NCBI GenBank assembly: GCA_946533175.1
Contig: CAMNBS010000045.1
Coordinates: forward strand, 1-7,492
DNA length: 7,492 nucleotides
Source: an uncultured Clostridia bacterium
GTDB taxonomy: Bacteria > Bacillota_I > Bacilli_A > RF39 > UBA660
Direction: 5' to 3'
The position numbers and the translations under genes were made by a program. Numbering within the stretch: position 1 is the stretch's first letter; each line of letters starts with the position of its first letter. This document shows positions 1 to 5,200 of this stretch, piece after piece. The notes beneath the pieces are model-generated. The model was not told the origin of the DNA. It searched no databases and was given only the letters and a program-made list of their open reading frames with translations.

Positions 1-156
1 TATATTGCTATAAAAATTACAATAATACTTATATAGAAAATTAATATACCTGTAATAACTATATAATTTACAGTTAATAATTAATTCTAAACTTATTAAA
101 GATAAATAAAAAAAGAAAACTATTTAAAGATTTCTTCTTAGGATAATATCACAACT

Positions 157-432
157 TTATTTTCCCTTTTCTTGAACGCTTAAATAAAAGAATTCGTATA
201 ATTCTTTATATAATTCTTGTAATTCTATAATTTTTTTTGCTTTAAGATATAAACGATTAATCTTATCACTTTCGTATGCAGATATAATTTCTAAAGGATC
301 TATTCCTTTTTGTGATTCAATTCCGATATATCTTATTGCTTCTGCATCACCCCTCAATATTCCTGCTTTTAATTTAGGACTCTTTTTTAATAACTTTTCT
401 ATTTTATTTCTTAATTCATCAGGAAAATCCAT
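157..432 (-). CDS. Hypothetical 91-residue soluble helical protein
   Basis: I do not recognise a named family. The product is rich in charged residues (Lys, Glu, Asp), has no signal peptide or membrane segment, and looks mostly alpha-helical: an N-terminal helix (about residues 4-18), a central stretch with EAIRYIGIESQKGIDPLEII (31-50), and a long C-terminal helix (about 56-85) rich in Leu, Tyr, Lys and Glu. The ATG at 432 is preceded on the minus strand by a weak purine-rich site (AAGAGATG, 440-447); a second ATG overlapping that site is out of frame and stops after seven codons. A TATAAT-like -10 lies at 457-462 without a convincing -35. Downstream there is only a weak 4-bp hairpin (127-139) followed by a T-rich tract on the minus strand. 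The even amino-acid composition and lack of low-complexity sequence argue for a real gene. Function is unknown. Confidence 0.7.
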   Translation of the reverse strand: MDFPDELRNKIEKLLKKSPKLKAGILRGDAEAIRYIGIESQKGIDPLEIISAYESDKINRLYLKAKKIIELQELYKELYEFFYLSVQEKGK

Positions 433-524
433 AAAGTTTCATCTCTTTCTTAAATAATTATAAATTAATTTCTTAAAAAATAATATAGTTTTTTTTTAAA
501 AATAATATAAAATTTATTACATAG

Positions 525-953
525 AAACTTTTTATTCTTGCACTAAGAGAACCTAATGCAACCCAAGTTCAAAATCAAGGATACGGTTATGTTGTAGCTA
601 GTCTTGGTGAATTAGGTGGAAGTATTCCTTATACATCATATAGTGCTAAAAAATCTTATTTAGAAAATAATTCTAACATAATTCAAAAGTTTACTAAAGC
701 TATTCAAAAAGGACTAGATTTTGTTCATAATAATAATTCTGATACTATTGCTAAAATAATTAGTCCAGAATTTCCCGATACTAAGATGGAAGATTTAATA
801 AATGCTATCGAGCAATATAAAAAGACAAATACTTGGCCTAAAACAACTGATTTTAACGAAAAATCATTCGATCACATGCAAGATATTATGATAAATGCTA
901 AACAATTAGAAAAAAAAGTTAATTATCAAGATTTAATTTTTAAACTTAAATAA
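525..953 (+). pseudogene. 5'-truncated ABC transporter substrate-binding protein (NMT1/SsuA-like), C-terminal remnant
   Basis: The frame from 525 to the TAA at 951-953 is open for 142 codons but has no usable start: the in-frame TAG at 522-524 precedes it and the first in-frame ATG is deep inside, near 786. From about position 540 the translation matches the C-terminal half of NMT1/SsuA-type periplasmic binding proteins, with the hallmark stretches REPNATQ, YGYVVASLGELGGSIPYTSY, SAKKSYLE, IIQKFTKAIQKGLDFV, FPDTKMEDL and a final helical section. In such lipoproteins this part forms much of lobe 2 and closes over the ligand. The signal peptide, lipobox Cys and roughly the first half of the protein are missing. 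Sequence just upstream (433-524) is stop-rich A+T DNA with no trace of the lost half. There is no internal stop or frameshift, so the truncation looks recent. It lies on the same strand as the ABC genes 2.5 kb downstream, which lack a binding protein. Confidence 0.8.
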
Positions 954-959
954 TTAATT

Positions 960-989
960 AAAAAATTCACCATTTGAAGTGAATTTTTT
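960..989. terminator. Bidirectional intrinsic terminator
   Basis: An 11-bp perfect stem (AAAAAATTCAC at 960-970 with GTGAATTTTTT at 979-989) encloses the 8-base loop CATTTGAA. Because the stem ends in A/T runs, either transcript ends in a U run. It lies 6 bases after the stop of the binding-protein remnant (+) and 3 bases after the stop of the small membrane protein gene (-), so it can serve both converging genes. Confidence 0.8.
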
Positions 990-992
990 AGT

Positions 993-1232
993 CTATTTTT
1001 TTTTGAAAGGATTTAAATCACTAATTTTTTCTTCAATAATATTTGGAATTCCATTAACCATATAATCATATCCTCGCCATATTCCAAAAAGAATAAGTCC
1101 AATTAGACAAATTTTAATAATCATTTTAAAGTATTTAAAGGCTCTTCTTCTATTTTCCCTTCCCTCTAAAGAGTTAATTCTTTTTTTTAATAATTCAATC
1201 TCTGATTTTAATTTCTCTACTTCTGGATTCAT
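993..1232 (-). CDS. Small coiled-coil, single-pass membrane protein (79 aa), function unknown
   Basis: I do not recognise a named family. From the ATG at 1232 the product has an N-terminal heptad-like helix (about residues 3-28, VEKLKSEIELLKKRINSLEG) suited to coiled-coil pairing, a basic patch (RENRRRAFKYFK, about 26-37), one hydrophobic membrane segment (about 38-54, MIIKICLIGLILFGIW) and a charged tail ending in KKK. The positive patch before the segment predicts the N terminus stays in the cytoplasm. A GTG start at 1238 is possible but falls inside the ribosome binding site AGAGGTG, so the ATG is preferred. The gene has its own good promoter, is divergent from the PAP2 gene and ends at the shared terminator at 960-989. 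It may be a small envelope or scaffold protein; that is only inference. Confidence 0.75.
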   Translation of the reverse strand: MNPEVEKLKSEIELLKKRINSLEGRENRRRAFKYFKMIIKICLIGLILFGIWRGYDYMVNGIPNIIEEKISDLNPFKKK

Positions 1233-1235
1233 ATA

Positions 1236-1242
1236 CACCTCT
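1236..1242 (-). promoter_or_regulatory. Ribosome binding site that decides the start of the 79-aa gene
   Basis: The minus strand reads AGAGGTG and then, three bases later, the ATG at 1232. The alternative GTG start (1236-1238) is part of this motif, so it cannot easily be read as a start codon from the same site. Confidence 0.65.
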
Positions 1243-1252
1243 ATCTAACAAT

Positions 1253-1281
1253 AGTATACAATAATATTATGAAATTACCAA
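1253..1281 (-). promoter_or_regulatory. Sigma-A-type promoter for the 79-aa membrane protein gene
   Basis: On the minus strand, TTGGTA (-35, 1276-1281) and TATACT (-10, 1253-1258) are separated by 17 bases. The expected transcription start is near 1246, giving a short leader with the AGAGGTG ribosome binding site. It lies back to back with the PAP2 gene promoter. Confidence 0.6.
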
Positions 1282-1300
1282 TTAAATTCTATACAAATTA

Positions 1301-1309
1301 TGTTATAAT
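1301..1309 (+). promoter_or_regulatory. Extended -10 promoter for the PAP2 gene
   Basis: TGTTATAAT is a perfect -10 box with a TG extension. The -35 region is weak (ATTAAA, 1281-1286, 17-base spacing), as often tolerated with an extended -10. The expected start near 1316 leaves about 12 bases before the ATG, including the purine-rich GAAGTGAT, which pairs with the 3' end of 16S rRNA. Confidence 0.6.
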
Positions 1310-1327
1310 ATAAGAGAAGTGATGTAA

Positions 1328-2014
1328 ATGAAAAAATTAATAAATAAATTTATCGATTTTGTAAAAAAAAACAAGATGTTTGTCATTACTATAACCATTT
1401 TATTAGGTGGACAATCCTTAACATATTGTATATTGAAGTATTTTCAAACAGATCCAATATATATTAACTATTATTTAGATGACAGAATTCCTTTTATTGG
1501 TCGTTTTGTACATATATATAATTCATTTTATCCCTTTGTTTTTCTTAGTCTGTATTTATTATATAAAAAAGATGCTAAAGCTTATTATAGAGGAATAATA
1601 TCGGGAATTATCGGTTTTTTAATTTGTGATATAATTTTTCTTACCATTCCCACAATAATGTATCGCCCTATCATTCCATCAATAAGTCCCTTTACTGATT
1701 TTGTTCTTAAAGTAACTTATTATTTTGACACACCACCTCTAAATTGTTTCCCATCAATTCACTGTTTATTTTGTTTTCAGGTAATTTATAGTTATATTTT
1801 TAGTAAATATAACGATATACCAAAGAAAGTATTCATTATTCTTTATGCTTTATTAGTAATATCATCAACTTTATTTATTAAACAACATTTTATATATGAC
1901 GTCATCTCAGCTCTTTCAGTAATGTTAATATCTAATATTCTTGAAAAAATATTCAATATTTATGAAAAAATTAAAAAGAAAAAATTTATAAAAAATCTAG
2001 TTAAGACTAACTAG
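1328..2014 (+). CDS. PAP2-superfamily membrane lipid phosphatase/phosphotransferase
   Basis: A 228-residue integral membrane protein with about six hydrophobic segments (roughly 18-37, 61-79, 88-110, 143-159, 167-184, 191-206), the PAP2 topology. The three phosphatase motifs are present in degenerate form: YRP (112-114; Arg113 of motif 1), FPSIH (141-145; motif 2, with the conserved His145 but Ile in place of Gly in PSGH), and KQHFIYD (185-191; motif 3 with the nucleophilic His187 and Asp191). The KQHFIYD form, with Lys replacing the usual Arg, resembles the PAP2 subfamily related to inositol phosphorylceramide synthases. Such proteins act on lipid phosphates or diphosphates at the outer face of the membrane; the substrate here (phosphatidate, undecaprenyl diphosphate or other) cannot be told from sequence. 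The C terminus is strongly basic. The gene has its own promoter and overlaps the converging glycosyltransferase gene by 8 bases. Confidence 0.85.
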   Translation: MKKLINKFIDFVKKNKMFVITITILLGGQSLTYCILKYFQTDPIYINYYLDDRIPFIGRFVHIYNSFYPFVFLSLYLLYKKDAKAYYRGIISGIIGFLICDIIFLTIPTIMYRPIIPSISPFTDFVLKVTYYFDTPPLNCFPSIHCLFCFQVIYSYIFSKYNDIPKKVFIILYALLVISSTLFIKQHFIYDVISALSVMLISNILEKIFNIYEKIKKKKFIKNLVKTN

Positions 2015-2019
2015 ATTTT
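1992..2019. terminator. Bidirectional terminator hairpin embedded in two overlapping gene ends
   Basis: A 12-bp perfect stem (AAAATCTAGTTA at 1992-2003 with TAACTAGATTTT at 2008-2019) has a 4-base loop, AGAC. It contains the stop codons of both converging genes (TAG at 2012-2014 on plus; 2007-2009 on minus). The minus-strand transcript continues into a better U-rich tract than the plus-strand one, so termination may be stronger for the glycosyltransferase gene. Confidence 0.7.
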
Positions 2020-3221
2020 ATTATTTGATCAATATCCATACTTCGATTATGACCAATATGATCCCAATTAATATTTTTCTTCAATAAACTAACTATATTT
2101 ATTGGAAACCAAGTTATAACAAACAAGGTAAAAAGGATTAACCCTGGCACCATCCCTACCACACTTTTCTTATTATAGATTGTAACAAATAATGATACAA
2201 TAACAGTAAATAAATATGAAATCAATAAAGAAACCATACCAACCAACGAAAAAACCACTTTCGTTGTAATAACTTTTTCAATAAAACCACATAACAAAGC
2301 AATAATAGATACAACTTGTATAAAAGCTGCTAAATTATTTAAATACATATCAATGCAAGATATATTATGATTTTTAATAAAGCCTTTAACTAAATCTCGA
2401 TGATATTTCTTCCAACATTGTAAGTTCCCTTTTGACCAACGAAGTCTCTGTTTAAATGACACTTTAAAATTGGTTGGCTGCTCATCATAGGTAATAGCAT
2501 CTTTAACAAAATCTATTTTTATATTTTTACAAGCACAAATAGTAGTTAACTCAACATCTTCAGTTAAAGTTTCAGGATTAAAATCTAATTCTTCTACAAA
2601 TCTTTTTTCAACCATAAATCCTGTACCATTAATACATGCTGAAGAATTTATTTTTTTACGAGATAAATTAAAGAAAAAGTTTTGTAAATAGTAAAATAAC
2701 GTATAGCTTCCACTTATCCAATTATCCTGATAATTCTTACTATCTCTAAATCCTTGGGCAACTTTATATCCACAATTTAAAGAATGATTCATAGCTTTCA
2801 AAAAATCCGGATGAACAACATTATCAGCATCAAAAATAATATATGCATCAATATCCCTATTTTTAAATTCATTAAAAACATAATGTAAAACCTCACCCTT
2901 TGATTTTACAGGTACAGGGCATTTAATTGTCTTAGCACCATGCTTTTTACTAACTTGATATGTTTTATCTGTTGAATTATTAACTATAACATTAATGTCA
3001 TAATAATCTTTATTATAATTCTGCTTTTTTAAACTATCAATTAAATTTCCAATAACTGCTTCCTCATTACGGGCCGCAATAATAATGGAGAATTTATGAT
3101 TCTTAAGATCTTTTACTCCATCTTTTTTAGGCTTTAAAAATGCAAAGATAGAAGTAAGTGCATAATAAAGACCATACAATACAAAAAATATTGATATAAC
3201 TTTTAAAATAATATTAAACAT
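2007..3221 (-). CDS. Membrane-bound family 2 glycosyltransferase (poly-GlcNAc/cellulose synthase-like)
   Basis: Counted from the longest start (410 residues), the order is: one N-terminal membrane segment (about 8-34); a GT-A catalytic domain opening with FSIIIAARNEE (50-60); NNSTD (87-91), where the first Asp normally lies; the metal-binding FDADN (136-140); TEDVE (226-230) with the catalytic base Asp; and QRLRW (264-268), the QxxRW motif typical of processive enzymes. Two or three C-terminal segments follow (about 300-320, 328-352, 362-385). It should move sugar from a nucleotide sugar, at the cytoplasmic face, to a growing polysaccharide or glycolipid; which sugar is unknown. A TTG at 3239 gives the longest frame, but it precedes the only ribosome binding site (GAGG, 3234-3237) and sits at the predicted transcription start, so I chose the ATG at 3221 (404 residues). 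The gene overlaps the converging PAP2 gene by 8 bases. Confidence 0.87.
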   Translation of the reverse strand: MFNIILKVISIFFVLYGLYYALTSIFAFLKPKKDGVKDLKNHKFSIIIAARNEEAVIGNLIDSLKKQNYNKDYYDINVIVNNSTDKTYQVSKKHGAKTIKCPVPVKSKGEVLHYVFNEFKNRDIDAYIIFDADNVVHPDFLKAMNHSLNCGYKVAQGFRDSKNYQDNWISGSYTLFYYLQNFFFNLSRKKINSSACINGTGFMVEKRFVEELDFNPETLTEDVELTTICACKNIKIDFVKDAITYDEQPTNFKVSFKQRLRWSKGNLQCWKKYHRDLVKGFIKNHNISCIDMYLNNLAAFIQVVSIIALLCGFIEKVITTKVVFSLVGMVSLLISYLFTVIVSLFVTIYNKKSVVGMVPGLILFTLFVITWFPINIVSLLKKNINWDHIGHNRSMDIDQIIKSS

Positions 3222-3233
3222 AAAACCAATCAA

Positions 3234-3251
3234 CCTCAATATATAATTATA
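3234..3251 (-). promoter_or_regulatory. -10 box and ribosome binding site of the glycosyltransferase gene
   Basis: On the minus strand TATAAT (3246-3251) predicts a transcript start near 3239; no good -35 is visible (TTTTCG at 17-base spacing). GAGG (3234-3237) lies 12 bases before the ATG at 3221, a long but usable spacing. Together they argue against the upstream TTG start. Confidence 0.4.
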
Positions 3252-3285
3252 TTCTACTACTTTTCCATCGAAAAGACAATATTTT

Positions 3286-3306
3286 ACTTATTCTTAATAA
3301 GTACTT
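3286..3306. repeat. Nested inverted repeats in the divergent glycosyltransferase/ABC intergenic region
   Basis: ACTTATT (3286-3292) and AATAAGT (3296-3302) form a 7-bp inverted repeat around CTT, and the second arm runs into the perfect 8-base palindrome AAGTACTT (3299-3306). This lies between two divergent genes and next to TTGTCA (3305-3310), a possible but poorly supported -35 for the ABC genes. It could be an operator. The rest of the intergenic stretch to 3430 is A+T-rich, with another short palindrome (AGATATCT, 3389-3396) and no riboswitch that I recognise. Confidence 0.35.
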
Positions 3307-3445
3307 GTCACTACAATAATATCATATTATCTATAATTATTCTATATTTTTATTAAAAAATTATGCATATTTGTAAACATTCCATTATAGATATCTCAAC
3401 ACAAAAACTATTATTTCATAAAATACATTAGAGGAGAAATATTAT

Positions 3446-4195
3446 ATGGAGAATATATTATTAAAAATAAATAATTTATCTAAGAAATACCACAATAAAA
3501 CCAGTGAAATAAAAGCGATTGAAAATCTATCACTTAATGTATATCAAGATGAAATATTAGCCATTGTTGGACCATCTGGATGTGGAAAATCAACTCTTCT
3601 TTCTATTCTAGCTGGATTAGAGGAAAAAGGAGAAGGAACAATTACCTATAACGATAATTATAAAATTGGATATATGTTACAAAATGATTCTCTTTTTCCA
3701 TGGTTAACTATTCTAGATAATGCCCTTATTGGTCTTGAAATAACCAAAAATAAAACCAAAGAAAATATTGATAGATGTATCAAATTATTAAAAAAATATG
3801 GATTATATGAGTTTAGAAATCAATATCCCAATAGTTTATCAGGAGGAATGCGCCAACGTGTAGCTTTAATTAGGACACTAGCAACTAATCCCGAGTTACT
3901 TCTTTTAGATGAGCCATATAGTGCTTTAGATTATCAAACACGCTTAGCCCTATCATCTGACATGTACAATATAATTAAAAATGAAAAAAAAACCGTTATT
4001 TTAATAACACATGATATAGCCGAAGCTGTATCTATGGCTGATCGAGTTATTGTTCTAAGTAAAAGACCATGTAGTGTTAAAAAAGAATACTCTATTATTT
4101 TAGAAAATAAATTGAATCCTATAAGTAATCGCAAAGATCCAAAGTTTAATTATTATTATGATATGATATGGAGGGATTTAGATGTCCACATTTAG
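3446..4195 (+). CDS. ABC transporter ATP-binding protein, NitT/TauT (SsuB/TauB-like) family
   Basis: A 249-residue cytoplasmic ATPase that powers an importer. All catalytic motifs are intact: Walker A GPSGCGKST (42-50), Q-loop Gln79 in GYMLQND, signature LSGGMRQR (131-138), Walker B LLLLDEP (151-157), D-loop SALD (159-162) and switch His189 in THD. The YMLQNDSLFPWLTILDN stretch after the Q-loop and the overall length are typical of ATPases of the nitrate/taurine/sulfonate/pyrimidine-precursor importer group; the substrate cannot be named. The start is supported by GAGGAG (3431-3436), nine bases before the ATG. Its last 14 bases overlap the permease gene, so the two are surely translated as a pair. 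No binding-protein gene is adjacent; the only candidate in the window is the broken one at 525-953. Confidence 0.92.
   Translation: MENILLKINNLSKKYHNKTSEIKAIENLSLNVYQDEILAIVGPSGCGKSTLLSILAGLEEKGEGTITYNDNYKIGYMLQNDSLFPWLTILDNALIGLEITKNKTKENIDRCIKLLKKYGLYEFRNQYPNSLSGGMRQRVALIRTLATNPELLLLDEPYSALDYQTRLALSSDMYNIIKNEKKTVILITHDIAEAVSMADRVIVLSKRPCSVKKEYSIILENKLNPISNRKDPKFNYYYDMIWRDLDVHI
4170..4175 (+). promoter_or_regulatory. Ribosome binding site of the permease, inside the ATPase gene
   Basis: GGAGGG lies six bases before the ATG at 4182 and within the ATPase coding end. It fixes the permease start and shows the 14-base overlap is genuine. Confidence 0.75.
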
Positions 4196-4994
4196 TAAAG
4201 AACACCTTTTATATATAAAAAAAGTAAGAAAAGAAAAAATACTTGTTCATGTAACACAATTTTTAATAATAATATTATTTTTTCTTTTATGGGAAATTAT
4301 GGCAAAAAAAAATCTTATTAATACATTTCTTTATAGTTCACCATCTCAAATAATACAAACAATAATAAGTTTAATTAAACAACAAAATCTTGTTAATCAC
4401 ATTTTAATAACTTTTTATGAAGTAATATTAAGTTTCGTTATATCTTGTACTGTTGCTTTTATTATTGCAACTATTCTTTGGTGGAAAAAATTTTTATCAC
4501 GAGTATTTGAACCATATATAACAATTATTAATTCCTTACCTAAAGTTGCTCTAGGTCCATTAATAATTATTTGGGCAGGAGCTAGTATGAAATCCATTAT
4601 TGTTATGAGCTTAATGATATCCCTTTTTATAACAATTATTAATTTATATCAAAGTTTTATATCGACCAATAAAAATTATATAACCTTATTAAAAAGTTTA
4701 AAAGCATCAAAAAAAGATATTTTTTTAAAAGTAATTTTACCAAGTAATCGAGCAAATATTATTAGTACTTTAAAAATCAATATGAGTATGAATTTTATTG
4801 GTATTATCATGGGAGAATTACTTGTTTCCAAAGAAGGATTAGGCTATTTAATAATGTATGGTTCACAGGTATTTAATATTAATCTTGTTATTACTTCCAT
4901 TATAATTTTAGGTATTTTATCTTTAATCATGTATTATTTCATAACATATTTAGAAAAAATAGCAACTAAAAATCGACAAGTGAAGTTGAAATAA
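4182..4994 (+). CDS. ABC transporter permease, NitT/TauT (SsuC/TauC-like) family
   Basis: A 270-residue inner-membrane permease with about six hydrophobic segments: roughly 22-40, 75-99, 113-133, 136-157, 203-215 (weaker) and 233-256. The cytoplasmic coupling loop that docks on the ATPase is recognisable at about 170-204 (SLKASKKDIFLKVILPSNRA and following), a form of the EAA loop of binding-protein-dependent importers. SLPKVALGPLIIIWAG (118-133) is characteristic of the SsuC/TauC family. It presumably forms a homodimer with two copies of the ATPase from the overlapping upstream gene. Normally a lipoprotein binding protein completes the system; none follows here. The last two codons (TTG AAA) double as the -35 box of the glmS promoter and no terminator separates the genes, so read-through from the ABC operon into glmS is likely. 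Confidence 0.9.
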   Translation: MSTFSKEHLLYIKKVRKEKILVHVTQFLIIILFFLLWEIMAKKNLINTFLYSSPSQIIQTIISLIKQQNLVNHILITFYEVILSFVISCTVAFIIATILWWKKFLSRVFEPYITIINSLPKVALGPLIIIWAGASMKSIIVMSLMISLFITIINLYQSFISTNKNYITLLKSLKASKKDIFLKVILPSNRANIISTLKINMSMNFIGIIMGELLVSKEGLGYLIMYGSQVFNINLVITSIIILGILSLIMYYFITYLEKIATKNRQVKLK

Positions 4995-5014
4995 TTTAGT
5001 GATTTGAATATAAT
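4986..5014 (+). promoter_or_regulatory. glmS promoter overlapping the end of the permease gene
   Basis: TTGAAA (-35, 4986-4991) and TATAAT (-10, 5009-5014) are 17 bases apart, a near-consensus vegetative promoter. The expected start is near 5021, about 47 bases before the ribozyme cleavage site. A second, weaker candidate is TTGAAT (5004-5009) with TATATT (5028-5033) at 18-base spacing. Confidence 0.65.
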
Positions 5015-5060
5015 AATTATAGTTATATATATTATAAGGAGGCGAAAACAATTAATCTAT

Positions 5061-5187
5061 ATAATGAGCGCGATTGCCTTTTTGGCTACGAGGATAGTAG
5101 TTATCGATGAAAAGAGCGGATGCTACTACGGGAAATCGTTAGATATATTACAAAAAATAAAATTAGAATTATTACAAAAAATATATC
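5061..5187 (+). ncRNA. glmS self-cleaving ribozyme/riboswitch (GlcN6P-activated), compact form
   Basis: The stretch carries the conserved core of the glmS ribozyme in order: AGCGC at the cleavage site, ACGAGGAT (5088-5095), TTATCGA (5101-5107), GCGGATG (5116-5122) and TCGTTAGA. Pairings visible are P1 GCC/GGC (5076-5078 with 5084-5086, loop UUUUU), P2 AGTAG/CTACT (5096-5100 with 5123-5127), P3 ACGG/UCGU with a GAAA loop (5128-5139) and P4 GATATATT/AATATATC (5142-5149 with 5180-5187), with a possible small AATAA/TTATT hairpin inside. Cleavage is predicted between A5067 and G5068. In the known class, glucosamine-6-phosphate is the cofactor for cleavage, after which the mRNA is destabilised, giving negative feedback on GlmS. 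It lies just upstream of glmS, 13 bases before the start codon. P1 and P3 are very short compared with the Bacillus subtilis ribozyme. Confidence 0.93.
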
Positions 5188-5189
5188 AG

Positions 5190-5197
5190 AAAGGAAG
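5190..5197 (+). promoter_or_regulatory. glmS ribosome binding site
   Basis: AAAGGAAG lies just after helix P4 of the ribozyme and a few bases before the ATG at 5201. It supports that start over the longer in-frame ATG at 5120, which falls inside the ribozyme. Confidence 0.7.
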
Positions 5198-5200
5198 TAT

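Noticed and set aside
1..120. A hydrophobic minus-strand stretch near the left edge that reads like a membrane segment in one frame.
   Set aside because: There is no start codon after the preceding in-frame stop, and A+T-rich DNA readily gives Ile/Phe/Tyr-rich frames by chance. Nothing else was found in 1-156.
525..953. The binding-protein remnant as a functional small protein.
   Set aside because: No start codon with a ribosome binding site opens the frame, and an export signal and half of the ligand-binding fold are missing.
3340..3445. A metabolite riboswitch (for example TPP) in the leader of the ABC genes that would name the substrate.
   Set aside because: No conserved core of the TPP class or of another class I know is visible, and there is no terminator-like hairpin before the start codon.
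5120..5200. A longer GlmS frame starting at the ATG at 5120 (27 extra residues).
   Set aside because: It begins inside the ribozyme and would bury Cys2, which must be N-terminal for glutaminase activity. The ATG at 5201 has its own ribosome binding site and matches the family start.
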